From CAIMWS01 sp964409245 (lineage in GTDB: Bacteria > Verrucomicrobiota > Verrucomicrobiia > Limisphaerales > UBA1319), in the NCBI GenBank assembly GCA_964409245.1, contig CAYPCQ010000023.1:19429-83428 (forward strand): a stretch of DNA of 64,000 nucleotides, read 5' to 3'. Both the position numbers and the translations under genes were made by a program. This document shows, piece after piece, positions 1-9,707 of the stretch (position 1 is the stretch's first letter; every line of letters starts with the position of its first letter). A model generated the notes under the pieces. That model made no database searches and was not told the DNA's origin. It saw only the letters and a list, made by a program, of their open reading frames with translations.

Positions 1-1690
1 TATCGTAGAGCACCACCAGGTGCAAACCATCGAGCGCCGGGGAAGTCATGGATAAAGCGGCGGCCTGGGCCAGCACGGTCCGGCTTGAGCCATTCTGGCA
101 GCGGATTTCCACTTCCTGCGGCTCAAAAGGGGTGTTTTCCCGCCGGGCCCGGACCAGGCGGGCCTGCCACTCCCTGGCCACCCGCTCCCGGTAAGCGGCC
201 TCCGGGTAGGCCCGGGGCCACCATTCCTCCAGGGTGGGGATGTCCCGCAGATCATAGCCGAAAATCCTGGTGAACGCCGGGTTAAGGTAGGTGATGTTCC
301 CGGCGGCGTCATTCAAAGTCAGCGGCACCGGGGAGGCATCGATGACGCCATGGAACGTGGCTTCGCTTTGCCGCAACGCCGCTTCCGCCCGGCTTTTGGC
401 TGCTTCCTGGGCCAGGTGGTCCAAGGCAAAGGACACATCCGCCGCCGCCTCCTCAAACAGGAGCAGCTCCTTGTCCCGGAAAAAGCCGGGCTGCGCCGCA
501 TAGACCGTGAGCGCGCCGCAAATCCGCCCCGCCTCCCGGATCGGGAAGGACGCCGAGGAGCCAAAGCCCCAGCGGGCTCCCGCCCGGTGCCAGGGCTTCG
601 TCGCCGTGGCGTGGGCGAAATCGTCGCAGACCATGATGCGCCCCTCGCGGATGGCAGTCCCAGTGGGGCCCCGCCCCTCCGGGCGGTCATCCGCATAAAC
701 CTGGATTTCGTCCAGGTAGCCCTGTGCGCCGCCGGACCGGGCGGCGGGAACCACCCGCTGGGTTGGCTCGTCCACCAGCCCCACCCAAGCCATGCTCATG
801 GCTCCGTGCTGGACCAATACCTGGCAGATCCCGCTCAGCAATTCCTCCCGGGTTTGGATGCGGGTAATCAATTGATTGACCTGGCTAAGCGCCAGGTAAA
901 GCCGGTTCATCCGTTCGATTTCCGATTCCCGCTCCTTGTAGCTGGTGATATCCACTTGCGTGCCCCGCAACCGCTGCGGCCAGCCCAGGTCATCCAACTC
1001 CAGCGATCCTTGCGCCAATACCCAGCGGTAGGATCCCGCAGGCTGTCGCAAACGGAATTCGACCTGGTAATCCGGCCCGGCCGACCCCAACGAATCCCGG
1101 AGGGTTTGCACCGAGCGGTCCCGGTCCTCCGGGTGCAGCAGGTTTTGCCATTCCTCCCAAGTCCAGGCGCCGGGGCCATTCGCTGGTTCAGTCAAATTAA
1201 TTCCCAGCGGTGCGGAGCGAACCTGGCTGGCCGTCAGATCCCACTCCCACCCGCCAAAGCTCTGGGCGCGCGCCGGATGCCGCGGCTCGGGAACGCCAGC
1301 GGTTTGCCTTTCGCGGCAGCGTTTGGCCAGGGCCAGAGCGGCCCGCAGATCTCCGTCCCGCAAAGGCTTCAGCACATAGCCAATGGGATCCACAGCCATG
1401 GCCCGCCGGATGGTTTCCGCATCGTCAAGAGCGCTCAGGAACAGGACCGGAACAGCATGCCTTTGCCGGATTTCCTCAACGGCGGCGATGCCATCCAGCG
1501 TGCCGGAAAGCTGGGTGTCGGCCAGGATGAGGCCGGGGGGTTCCCGGTCGGCCAGGGCCACCGCATCGGGTCCATTGGTGGCCCGGCCAGCCACCTGGAA
1601 GCCCAGGGAATCCAGCCGCGCGGCCAAATCTGCGGCGAAGGCAAGATCATCTTCAATGATCAGCACCCGGCTGGGATTTTCAGAACTCAT
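1..1690 (-). CDS. Multidomain two-component protein, REC-PAS-GAF-PAS, C-terminus cut by window edge
   Basis: Signal-transduction protein read on the minus strand with no stop before base 1, so the output domain (histidine kinase or GGDEF are both possible) is not visible. Residues about 5-120 are a response-regulator receiver with the acidic cluster IIEDD at 11-15, phosphoacceptor Asp58 in LILADTQLSG and the conserved Lys of GYVLKP. Then come a PAS domain (about 143-250, with the WVLAQG and QVDIT features of a PAC motif), a GAF domain (about 265-415) and a second PAS domain (about 433-555, NAAGNITYLNPAFTRIFGY-like). I chose the ATG at 1688-1690 because the receiver begins at once (MSSENPSRVLIIEDD). 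No membrane segment is seen, so it is probably cytoplasmic. The large plus-strand open frame over it is antisense. Confidence 0.85.
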   Translation of the reverse strand, partial: MSSENPSRVLIIEDDLAFAADLAARLDSLGFQVAGRATNGPDAVALADREPPGLILADTQLSGTLDGIAAVEEIRQRHAVPVLFLSALDDAETIRRAMAVDPIGYVLKPLRDGDLRAALALAKRCRERQTAGVPEPRHPARAQSFGGWEWDLTASQVRSAPLGINLTEPANGPGAWTWEEWQNLLHPEDRDRSVQTLRDSLGSAGPDYQVEFRLRQPAGSYRWVLAQGSLELDDLGWPQRLRGTQVDITSYKERESEIERMNRLYLALSQVNQLITRIQTREELLSGICQVLVQHGAMSMAWVGLVDEPTQRVVPAARSGGAQGYLDEIQVYADDRPEGRGPTGTAIREGRIMVCDDFAHATATKPWHRAGARWGFGSSASFPIREAGRICGALTVYAAQPGFFRDKELLLFEEAAADVSFALDHLAQEAAKSRAEAALRQSEATFHGVIDASPVPLTLNDAAGNITYLNPAFTRIFGYDLRDIPTLEEWWPRAYPEAAYRERVAREWQARLVRARRENTPFEPQEVEIRCQNGSSRTVLAQAAALSMTSPALDGLHLVVLYD

Positions 1691-1814
1691 CGTCGGATGA
1701 CATTACCTTTTTGCCCGGTGGATTACAATTAGAAACACCCCTTGTGGCTTCCTGTGCCAGCGGACGCACACTTGTCGAGCCGTTGACGGGTGGCGTAGGA
1801 TGGACCAAAGGATG

Positions 1815-1843
1815 TTGACCGTCTTTGGCACAGCGGCTACCAT
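1815..1843 (+). promoter_or_regulatory. Sigma-70-like promoter for the H-X9-DG protein
   Basis: TTGACC (1815-1820), a 17-base spacer and TACCAT (1838-1843): 5 of 6 and 4 of 6 matches to the consensus boxes. It lies 34 bases before the ATG at 1878. No clear Shine-Dalgarno follows. This is a sequence match only. Confidence 0.5.
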
Positions 1844-1877
1844 CCGGACACCTGAGAATCTAATCCGACATTGATTT

Positions 1878-2753
1878 ATGAAAAGTCCGAATCCGACTGG
1901 AATTGCCGGCTTGCGAAGGAGCTTTGATGGCGCCCGCGGTTTTACTTTGATCGAATTGCTGGTGGTCATCGCCATCATCGCGATCCTGGCTTCCATGCTT
2001 CTGCCGGCTCTGGCCAAGGCCAAGCAAAACGCGACCGGGACACGCTGCTTGAGCAACCAGAAGCAGCTCGGCCTGAGCTTCACCATGTATAACGATGACA
2101 ACAACAACAACTTGCTGCCTTACGCCTCGGTCCTGATTCCCCAGCTCAACGGCCGCTATAACCTCAATGGGGGCGGCATCTGGCCCTATGATGTGACTGT
2201 TAAAGTAACTGAAACCGGCAGCTCCCGGATCCTGGCTGAAATCAAAGCCAAGATGGCCCTTTCCCCTTACTTCAAATACAGCCCGAATGTGGACATGTTC
2301 CATTGCCCCGGGGACCAGCGCTACAAACGCCCGCCGGCTTCCCAAGGCTGGGCCTTCGACAGCTATTCCCGCGGGGCGGGACTCAACGGAGAGGATGATG
2401 GCAATTCCATCCGCAAGGCCTCGGATATCAAAAGACCGTCCAAAATGTTCGTTTTCGTGGAGGATGCCGATTCCCGCGGTTTCAACATCGGCTGCTGGAT
2501 GATGGATCCGGTGACCCCTTCCGCCGTCGATAACCTGGCCATCTACCACATCTCCAAAGGCACCCTCGGCTTCGCTGATGGCCATGCCGAAATGCATAAG
2601 TGGCAGGATAAGGAAACCCTCAATACCGGCAGGATCGCCGCCAATGGCCAGCAGGTCTCCTTCGGCTCCGGCTGCATGGGGCCCCGGGATTCCCGATGGA
2701 TGGGCGAACGCTATGTCTATAAGAACTGGCCCCCTCCGTGGCTGGGCCGGTAA
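1878..2753 (+). CDS. Prepilin-type N-terminal methylation domain protein with H-X9-DG motif
   Basis: A 291-residue exported protein of the pseudopilin-like family that is highly expanded in Verrucomicrobiota, Lentisphaerota and Planctomycetota. After a short basic leader (residues 1-21) it has the prepilin cleavage site G-FTLIE, followed by a hydrophobic helix ending in the family-typical MLLPALAKAK. The C-terminal half contains the defining H-X9-DG motif: the His of IYH, nine residues, then DG of FADGHAEMHKW. Family knowledge predicts processing by a prepilin peptidase and association with a type II secretion-like pseudopilus, but the role of these proteins is not established. It stands alone, with its own candidate promoter at 1815-1843; the neighbours are on the other strand. 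Confidence 0.88.
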   Translation: MKSPNPTGIAGLRRSFDGARGFTLIELLVVIAIIAILASMLLPALAKAKQNATGTRCLSNQKQLGLSFTMYNDDNNNNLLPYASVLIPQLNGRYNLNGGGIWPYDVTVKVTETGSSRILAEIKAKMALSPYFKYSPNVDMFHCPGDQRYKRPPASQGWAFDSYSRGAGLNGEDDGNSIRKASDIKRPSKMFVFVEDADSRGFNIGCWMMDPVTPSAVDNLAIYHISKGTLGFADGHAEMHKWQDKETLNTGRIAANGQQVSFGSGCMGPRDSRWMGERYVYKNWPPPWLGR

Positions 2754-2876
2754 GCGGATGATTGGCCAAACCGGCGGCCCGGGGAATTGCGCCGGGCGGA
2801 TGCTGCGGACCGCCTGCTGATCACGAGCGGAACCAGATCCTCACGTTTCCACGCCGCCCGCGACCCCAGCTCCTGT

Positions 2877-3785
2877 TCACCTGGCCAGCAGCTTGGCGAT
2901 GAGAAAATGGTGCGCGTCGGGATACCGGGCCGATTGGGACGCGCCGGGGATGACCAGGTGGCATTCGTGCCCAACCAGGTCCGATTTTTCCTTCAGCTTC
3001 ACACCGAATACCGGGTGATGGATCCCATGGCCGGCGTCCCGGGAGGGCAGATCCAGCTCGGCGCTGCAGGTCATGAACAACGGCGGATCCTGCGCATCCA
3101 CATGGTTGATGGGTGAAAACTCGGCGTAAACGTGGCGGTGCCGCCCGTAATTCCTGAGCGCATCCCCGATGGTTTTTTCCCCCACCGCCAGGGCGATCAT
3201 GGGATGCTGGAGGACGTTTGGCCCCAGCCAGCCCTCGATGACCTTCGGATCGATGGCGGTTTGCCCCACGGCCACGGCGGCGGCGCAGACCCGCGTCGAT
3301 TCACGCAGCACCGGATCCGCGGCCTTCGGGTCGGCCAGATCGTCATGCAGCAGCAGCCACATGGAGGTGCAGGCCCCGGCGCTGGGGCCGGTCAAGGCAA
3401 TGCGCCTGGCATTGATGTTCCAAGCCGCCGCCTGCAAACGCAGGAATTGGATGGCCCGCGCCGCATCGTGGACCGGGGCCGGCAGCGGATGCTCCGGCGC
3501 CAAACGGTAGTTGATCGCGGCCACGGAGATTCCCTGCTCCAGAAACGGTTGGATGGCCGGCCCTTTCTGGCTCTTATCGCCCGTCAGCCACCCGCCACCA
3601 TGGATATACACCAGCAGCGGCCGCGGCCCCGCCCCGTCCGCCTTCCAAAAATCCAGCACGTTCCGCGGGTGCGGCCCATAGGCGGCATCCGCATGGGCCG
3701 GCGCCGGTCTGGTCGGCCCTTCGGCGGCGGGCACTGCGCCGGGGCCAGCCGACATCAGCCACAAAGCAGCAATCCAGCATTTCAT
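2877..3785 (-). CDS. Exported alpha/beta-hydrolase (carboxylesterase, BD-FAE/HSL type)
   Basis: A 302-residue esterase-like protein with a Sec signal peptide (MKCWIAALWLMSAGPGAVPAAEG), so it is probably periplasmic. The oxyanion-hole motif HGGGW and the nucleophile elbow GPSAG are clear; the Ser of GPSAG is the expected nucleophile, and a His near the C-terminus (DAHHF) is the likely third triad member. The family (hormone-sensitive-lipase-like, bacterial feruloyl or acetyl esterases) removes acyl groups from small esters or polysaccharides; the substrate cannot be read here. I use the ATG at 3783-3785 rather than the open-frame start 14 codons upstream because it gives a proper signal peptide. 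It diverges from the CotH protein across about 240 bases. Confidence 0.85.
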   Translation of the reverse strand: MKCWIAALWLMSAGPGAVPAAEGPTRPAPAHADAAYGPHPRNVLDFWKADGAGPRPLLVYIHGGGWLTGDKSQKGPAIQPFLEQGISVAAINYRLAPEHPLPAPVHDAARAIQFLRLQAAAWNINARRIALTGPSAGACTSMWLLLHDDLADPKAADPVLRESTRVCAAAVAVGQTAIDPKVIEGWLGPNVLQHPMIALAVGEKTIGDALRNYGRHRHVYAEFSPINHVDAQDPPLFMTCSAELDLPSRDAGHGIHHPVFGVKLKEKSDLVGHECHLVIPGASQSARYPDAHHFLIAKLLAR

Positions 3786-4027
3786 ATTTGGTTCCCGCAG
3801 GGTGCCGCCGCGGCGGGCGGATGCCAAGCAAGTTCATCCGCCGGATTGCCGCCGCGTGGATATCCCCAAACCGCCCCATGCCACCTGGAGCCGGGCGCCG
3901 CCAAGCCGGGGTTGGCCGGCGAAACCATGGGCGGGGGCCTCGCCGCATCAGGCTGCGGCAACGCAAACTCCCTCGCGCTCCGGAAATCCTGGCTGACACG
4001 GTGGCGGCAGCCGGGTAAGACTAGGGC

Positions 4028-7000
4028 ATGCGAACGTTTGTTCTGTGCCTTGCCGTTGCCTTCTTTTCCGGGGTTTTGCCATGCCGCGGCGCCGGCCCTT
4101 TGATCATCTCCGAATTCATGGCCGCCAACGATGGCTCGTTGCGCGACGCGGACGGCGACGCCTCGGACTGGATCGAGATCCAAAATACCGGCGCCAGCAC
4201 GGTGAACCTGGCGGGCTGGCGCCTCACCGATGACCCCGCCGGCCTCGCCCAGTGGACTTTCCCCCCGACCAACCTGGCGCCCGGGAAATTCCTCCTGGTC
4301 TTCGCCTCCGGAAAGAACCGGGCGGTGGCGGGCCGCGAATTGCACACCCATTTCCAGCTGGATGCCGCCGGGGGTTGCCTGGCCCTGATGGAGCCGGACG
4401 GCCGGACCATCGCCCACCAGTTTGCGCCGGCTTACCCGGCGCAGGCGCCAGGCGTGTCCTACGGCGTTGCCGCCGCCACCACCAGCCACCCTTTTGTGTT
4501 GAGCGGGGCCACCGCCCGGTGGCTCGTCCCGGCCGGCCCCGGGGACATGCCGGCGGCCTGGACCGCCACCGATTTCGACCACCAGTCCTGGGCGGTGGGG
4601 CAAACCGGCCTGGGCTACAGCTCCGGCCTCAGCAATGCCGCGCCGGTGGGCGGGGGCACGAACCTGGCCCTGGGCCGCCCCACCACCCAATCGTCCACCC
4701 TGGGCGGGTTTGTTTCCAGCCAGGGAGTGAATGGGAGCTACTCGGATTTCACCCACACCCAGGCTGGCCAAAACCTGCCGGCCCAGTGGGAGGTTGATCT
4801 GGGGACGAACTATGCCCTCGCCCGGATCGTGCTCTACAACCGGGCCGATTGCTGCGGGTCGCGGCTCCGGGATCTCACGGTGGAAATCCTCGCCGCCGGC
4901 CCCGGCGGCCTGGTCACCAATCATGCCTCCCTCCTGCTCAATCCCGAAAACCGGGGCTACACCTATCCCGGAGGCCCGGCGGCCATCACCAACGATCTCG
5001 TGGCGCTCACCGGCGGCTCCGTGGCGGGCCGGGTGGTGCGCGTCCGCCGCACTCCCGACCCCGATCTCTCGGGCACCGGCGGCCAGGGCAATGGGGACGA
5101 AGCCGACGTGCTGACGGTGGCCGAGGTGGAGGTGTTCGGGGGCACGGGCGATAATCTCAAGAGCTTGATCCAGACCGATCTGGCCGGCTCCCTGCCGGGC
5201 CGCAATGCCACCCTGCTGGCGCGCATCCCCTTCGGCATCCCCACCGAGGAGATGCCGGCGCTGGCCCGGCTGACCTTGCGGATGAAATACGATGACGGTT
5301 TTATCGCCTGGCTGAACGGCGTCGAGATCGCCCGGCGCAACGCCCCGGCCGTCCCGGCCTGGAACTCCGCCGCCACCGCGGAGCATCCCCTGCTGAACAC
5401 GCTGCAGTTTGAGGAGATCGACGTGTCGGCCGGCCTCAGCCAGCTGCGCGAGGGCGGGAATGTGCTCGCCATCCAGGGGCTGAACCGGACCGCCGCGGAC
5501 AGTGATTTCCTGCTGCTTCCGGAACTCCTCGGGACGTCCGCCCCCAGCCTGTCCGAAGGATACTTCGCGCTGCCGACCCCCGGCGCCGCCAATACCGCCT
5601 CCTGGCTGGGGCTGGTGGCGGACACCAAGTTCAGTGTGGACCGGGGCCTGTTCACGGCGCCTTTTGAGGTCTTGCTCACCACCGCCACGCCGGGGGCGTT
5701 TATCTTTTACACCACCAACGGAGCGCTCCCCAGCGCGGTCAGCGGGCTGCCCTGCACCGGCCCGATCCCCATCAGCCGGACCACGGTGCTGCGCGCCATC
5801 GCCACCAAGCCCGGCTATCGTCCTTCGGAGGTGGACACGCATACCTACGTGTTCCTGAACAGCGTCAGCGCGCAAAGCACGCAGACCGCGCTCGCGGCCG
5901 GATTCCCGAGCACCTGGGCGTGGCTCGGGGCGGATTACGCCATGGATCCGCGCATCACCACCACCAATGGCAGCCGGATGGAGGCGGCGTTGCGCTCCCT
6001 GCCGTCCGTGTTCCTCACCACCAGCGTCTCCAACCTCTTCGACCCGAACAACGGCATCTACTCCCACCCCACCAGCGGCGGGGTGGCCTGGGAGCGGCCG
6101 GCTTCCCTGGAAATGGTCGGCGCCGGCGGCGCCTCCGAATTCCAGGTGAACTGCGGGCTGCGGGTGCAGGGCGGGTATTTCCGGGATCCCGGGGTCACCC
6201 ACAAGCACTCCCTGCGGGTCCTGTTCAAGGACGCCTACGGGCCGGGCAAGCTGCGCCATGATCTGTTCCCGGGGACCAGCGCCGTGCAGGAGTTCGACAC
6301 GCTGGTGTTCCGCGCCGGCGCCAACGACGGCTACGCCTGGGCGGATGCCAAGGACACGGAACAGTTCATCCGGGATGAATTCGGCCGGCGCCTGCAGCTG
6401 GCCACAGGCCACCCGGCCCCGCATGGCCAGTTTGTCCATCTCTACCTGAACGGCCTCTACTGGGGGCTCTACGATCTGGCCGAACGGCCCAACGAGGATT
6501 TCTCCGCCGCCTACTTCGGGGGCCTGGCCGGGGATTGGGATTCCAACAATGCCGGCGATATCAAGAACGGCGACCTGGAGGCCTGGAACACCTTCCTCAA
6601 CCTGGCCCAGCAAACCGCCACGCTGGCCAATTACGAGAAGCTCCAGGGCCGCAATGCGGATGGCTCCCGCAACCCCGCCTTCCCGGTTTACCTGGATGCC
6701 GCGGACTATATCGACTACCTGATCGTCAACCTGTGGGGCGGCAACTGGGACTGGCCCAACAAGAATTTCTGGTTTGGCCGCCTGCGCACCGCCGCCAGCA
6801 CCGGCTTCAAGTTCTACCTGTGGGACTTCGAGAACACCATGGGCAACAACCTGGGGCGCTCCCCCATCAACATGGTCTCGCCGCGGGCGGGGCTGGAGTC
6901 CGCCGGGGTGGCCGCGCCCCATTATTTCCTGAAGAACAATCCCGAGTACCGGCTCGACTTCGCCGACCGCGTCCACCAGCTCTTCTTCAACGGCGGCCTG

Positions 7001-9196
7001 CTCACGCCCCAGGTGCTCACCAACCGCTACTTCGCCCTGGCCGGCGAGGTGGAGGCCGCCATCGTTCCCGAATCGGCCCGCTGGGGCGATGACAATCTCA
7101 ATCCCCCGCAGGATCTGACCGACTGGCTCCGCGAACGGGACTGGATCCTGAAGACCTACCTGAAGGGCCGCAGCGACATCGTGCTGCAGCAATTCCGCAG
7201 CGCCGGCCTGTACCCGGGCGTGGGCGCGCCCGCCTTCAGCCAATACGGCGGCGCCATCACCAACGGCTTCCTGCTCACCCTGACCCATTCCAATACCGCG
7301 GGTGCCATCCATTATACCCTGGATGGCGCCGACCCGCGCCTCCCCGGCGGGAGCCTGAGCGGCGCCGCGCTCACCTACAGCCAGGCTGTCCCGCTCGGCG
7401 GCAGCACCCGGGTCAAGGCCCGCGTGCGCAACGGCTCCACCTGGAGCGCCCTGGCCCAGGCCGATTTCCTCTGGCCCGAAGCCATCCCTCTGCGCATCAC
7501 CGAGCTGATGTATCATCCAGCGCCGTTAAGCGCCGCCGAAACCGCCGCCGGCTTCACCAACGTGGAGGATTTCGAGTTCGTTGAGCTGCGGAATGTGGGC
7601 GGCGCTCCCGCCAGCCTCGCGGGCGTGCATTTCGACCAGGGGATCACCTTCAGCTTCGCCGGCGGCCTGCTCGCCCCGGGCGGGCGCCTCCTGCTGGTGC
7701 GCAGCAGCGCCGCCTTCGCCGCCCGCTACGGTTCCGCCATCCCCATCGCCGGCACCTATTCCGGCACGCTCGATAATGCCGGCGAGCGCCTGCGCCTGCG
7801 CGATGCCGCGGACCGGACCATCCTGGACTTCAGCTATTCCGATGGCTGGCAGCCCACCACCGACGGCTTCGGTTTCTCCCTGGTCATTCCCGATGACACC
7901 GCGCCCGCTTCCACCTGGGCGGCCAAGGCCAGCTGGCGGGCCAGCAGCGCCCGGGGCGGCTCGCCCGGCGGGCTGGACGCGCCGGCCCCCAGCTTTCCCT
8001 TCGTGGTGGTCAATGAACTCCTCCCGCGCCCGGCGCCCGGCGCCCCCGTGGCGGTGGAGCTGGCCAACCTGGGCGACAGCCCTGCCGATGTCGCCGGCTG
8101 GTGGCTGACGGACGAATTCCGCGTCCCCGGGAAACTTCGGTTGCCGGCGGGGACGGTCATTCCGCCCGGCGGCTTCGTGGTGTTCACCGAGCAGGATTTT
8201 GGCCCGGCCGTCCTGGGCGCCCGGGCTTTGGCCTTCAATGCCGGTGGGGGCGAAGTGCGCCTGTTCAGCGCGGATTCCGCCGGGAATTTGACCGGGTATG
8301 GGCAGGGCTGGGATTTCGGGGCGGCGGCGGAGGGCGCCAGCTTTGGCCGGTTCGTCACCAGCACGGGGGCGGACCATTTTGCCGCCCAGGCCAGCCCCTC
8401 GCTGGGCGCCGCGAACACCGGCCCCCGGGTGGGGCCGGCCGTCATCAGCCAGATCATGTACCACCCGCCGGATGCCACAGGCGGGCTCGACAACCCGCGC
8501 GATGAATTCCTTGAAATCGCCAATGCCACCCCCCAGGCCCTGGACCTTTTTGCGCCCGGGGCGCCCGCCTATGCCTGGCAGATCCAAGGCGGGGTGAGCT
8601 TCCTTTTTCCGGCCGGTTTGAGCCTGGCCGCCGGGGAGCGCCTCCTGCTGGTCAATTTCGATCCCGCCGCCGAGCCGGCCGCCCTGGCGGATTTCCGCCG
8701 CCTCTATGCGGTGCCCGGGGGCGTCCGCATCCTCGGCCCCTATGCGGGGAAGCTCAACAACGACACCGACGCCATCGAGCTGCTGAAGCCGGCCCTCTTC
8801 CCGTCCGGTGCCACCGCCGCGGTGCTGGTGGAGAGGGTTTCCTACCACGACAACGATCCCTGGCCGGCCGCCGCGGACGGATTGGGCGGCGCTTTGCACC
8901 GCCGGCCGCTCCTGGCCTATGGCAACGATCCGGCCAGCTGGGTGGCGGACAAACCCACACCCGGCGTGCCTTATCCCGGCGGGGAAGAGGTCTGGCTGGG
9001 CCTTGAGCTGGCGGGCGCCAGCGGGCGGCTCGCGTGGCCGGGGACGGCCGCCGGCTGGACTTTGGAACAGGCCGGGGAAATCGGGCCGGGAGCCGCGTGG
9101 ACTCCTTGCCCGGCTGCCCCGGAGCTGGTGGCCGGGCAGTGGCAAGTCATGGTGCCAGCCGCCGCCGCCAACCGGTTCTTCCGGCTGCGCCGCTGA
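4028..9196 (+). CDS. Giant exported CotH / lamin-tail domain surface protein
   Basis: A 1722-residue protein with a signal peptide (MRTFVLCLAVAFFSGVLPCRG). Domains in order: lamin-tail domain (about 21-105, ISEFMAANDG and DWIEIQN), discoidin/F5-8-like module (about 211-375, with the ADCCGSRL doublet-Cys motif), a chitobiase/beta-hexosaminidase C-terminal-like fold (about 534-610, FIFYTTNG), a CotH protein-kinase-like core (about 700-1040, including LRVQGG, HSLRVLF and YWGLYDLAERP), a second chitobiase-like module (IHYTLDGADP), three more lamin-tail domains (near 1160, 1330 and 1470), and a C-terminal module ending FFRLRR. CotH homologues can be secretory-pathway kinases; activity here is unproven. 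Candidate promoter boxes CTGACA (3993-3998) and TAAGAC (4016-4021) sit so close to the ATG that the mRNA may be leaderless. Monocistronic. Confidence 0.88.
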   Translation: MRTFVLCLAVAFFSGVLPCRGAGPLIISEFMAANDGSLRDADGDASDWIEIQNTGASTVNLAGWRLTDDPAGLAQWTFPPTNLAPGKFLLVFASGKNRAVAGRELHTHFQLDAAGGCLALMEPDGRTIAHQFAPAYPAQAPGVSYGVAAATTSHPFVLSGATARWLVPAGPGDMPAAWTATDFDHQSWAVGQTGLGYSSGLSNAAPVGGGTNLALGRPTTQSSTLGGFVSSQGVNGSYSDFTHTQAGQNLPAQWEVDLGTNYALARIVLYNRADCCGSRLRDLTVEILAAGPGGLVTNHASLLLNPENRGYTYPGGPAAITNDLVALTGGSVAGRVVRVRRTPDPDLSGTGGQGNGDEADVLTVAEVEVFGGTGDNLKSLIQTDLAGSLPGRNATLLARIPFGIPTEEMPALARLTLRMKYDDGFIAWLNGVEIARRNAPAVPAWNSAATAEHPLLNTLQFEEIDVSAGLSQLREGGNVLAIQGLNRTAADSDFLLLPELLGTSAPSLSEGYFALPTPGAANTASWLGLVADTKFSVDRGLFTAPFEVLLTTATPGAFIFYTTNGALPSAVSGLPCTGPIPISRTTVLRAIATKPGYRPSEVDTHTYVFLNSVSAQSTQTALAAGFPSTWAWLGADYAMDPRITTTNGSRMEAALRSLPSVFLTTSVSNLFDPNNGIYSHPTSGGVAWERPASLEMVGAGGASEFQVNCGLRVQGGYFRDPGVTHKHSLRVLFKDAYGPGKLRHDLFPGTSAVQEFDTLVFRAGANDGYAWADAKDTEQFIRDEFGRRLQLATGHPAPHGQFVHLYLNGLYWGLYDLAERPNEDFSAAYFGGLAGDWDSNNAGDIKNGDLEAWNTFLNLAQQTATLANYEKLQGRNADGSRNPAFPVYLDAADYIDYLIVNLWGGNWDWPNKNFWFGRLRTAASTGFKFYLWDFENTMGNNLGRSPINMVSPRAGLESAGVAAPHYFLKNNPEYRLDFADRVHQLFFNGGLLTPQVLTNRYFALAGEVEAAIVPESARWGDDNLNPPQDLTDWLRERDWILKTYLKGRSDIVLQQFRSAGLYPGVGAPAFSQYGGAITNGFLLTLTHSNTAGAIHYTLDGADPRLPGGSLSGAALTYSQAVPLGGSTRVKARVRNGSTWSALAQADFLWPEAIPLRITELMYHPAPLSAAETAAGFTNVEDFEFVELRNVGGAPASLAGVHFDQGITFSFAGGLLAPGGRLLLVRSSAAFAARYGSAIPIAGTYSGTLDNAGERLRLRDAADRTILDFSYSDGWQPTTDGFGFSLVIPDDTAPASTWAAKASWRASSARGGSPGGLDAPAPSFPFVVVNELLPRPAPGAPVAVELANLGDSPADVAGWWLTDEFRVPGKLRLPAGTVIPPGGFVVFTEQDFGPAVLGARALAFNAGGGEVRLFSADSAGNLTGYGQGWDFGAAAEGASFGRFVTSTGADHFAAQASPSLGAANTGPRVGPAVISQIMYHPPDATGGLDNPRDEFLEIANATPQALDLFAPGAPAYAWQIQGGVSFLFPAGLSLAAGERLLLVNFDPAAEPAALADFRRLYAVPGGVRILGPYAGKLNNDTDAIELLKPALFPSGATAAVLVERVSYHDNDPWPAAADGLGGALHRRPLLAYGNDPASWVADKPTPGVPYPGGEEVWLGLELAGASGRLAWPGTAAGWTLEQAGEIGPGAAWTPCPAAPELVAGQWQVMVPAAAANRFFRLRR
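8988..9193 (+). other. C-terminal beta-rich module of the CotH protein (shared type)
   Basis: The last 60-70 residues have the pattern W-x-G-x-TLE-x-A ... GPGAAW ... FFRLRR. The ends of the 1357-residue (17776-17942) and 977-residue (27976-28150) proteins have the same layout: a Trp strand, G-TL-x-A, V-NGP-W/Y, a Pro/Gly loop, and a final aromatic-or-small residue followed by R-V/I/L-K/R-Q/R. No membrane helix or Cys is present, so it is not a PEP-CTERM or lipobox signal. Confidence 0.5.
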
Positions 9197-9237
9197 CGCC
9201 CCATTGGCCACCGCCCTCTGACGGCTGAGCCGTCCAG

Positions 9238-9630
9238 CTACCGGCGCGAGAATCGCGGGTGCGGTTTTGCCTCCGCCCTAAGGTGGTTGGCGTAAAGTAT
9301 CAACTCTCCCAGGGTGAAGGCCAGCATCAGGAATAGAAAAACAGGGCCAACTCGTGAGGAGGATGACTCTTGTGCCAGCAGCATCAGCAACGCACGAACC
9401 GTCTGCCAAACCAGGATTCCGGCCATCACCACCAGGGAAAATACCGGGCCATAACGGAATGGGTTTTCCATGAATCCGCAGACACCCCAAAACCACCCCA
9501 ATAACCCCCCGGCGAATCCCGCCACCAGCGGGATGCCTCCGAGCTCGGGTGCCTTATTGGTGATAAAAATGCCCAATAAAGGCATCGCAATTCCATAGAG
9601 AATAAAATCCAGGGCTAACAAGGGGCTCAT
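9238..9630 (-). CDS. Small integral membrane protein, unknown function
   Basis: A 130-residue protein with about four predicted membrane helices (residues 3-23, 34-50, 62-86 and 94-112) and a short basic tail. I do not recognise the family. It resembles its upstream neighbour (9708-10136): both have a Gly-rich helix (AGFAGGLLGWFWG here, AGIIGGILGILWG there) and an ALLMLL-A/T-Q segment followed by a Ser-rich polar loop. It lies 77 bases downstream of that gene on the same strand, so the two probably form an operon of diverged tandem paralogues. Confidence 0.6.
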   Translation of the reverse strand: MSPLLALDFILYGIAMPLLGIFITNKAPELGGIPLVAGFAGGLLGWFWGVCGFMENPFRYGPVFSLVVMAGILVWQTVRALLMLLAQESSSSRVGPVFLFLMLAFTLGELILYANHLRAEAKPHPRFSRR

Positions 9631-9707
9631 GGCTGTTTACAAGTGTCATGGGAAACGTGTGGCAAATTGCGCCGGTTTGAAAAAGACCCGGCATAAGAAT
9701 GCAACCT

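Noticed and set aside
350..1732. A 460-codon plus-strand frame
   Set aside because: It is the complement of the REC-PAS-GAF-PAS gene, which has clear domains.
3782..7516. A 1244-codon open frame on the minus strand
   Set aside because: It is antisense to the CotH/lamin-tail gene; the translation is Gly/Ala/Pro-rich with no domains, a common by-product of GC-rich DNA.
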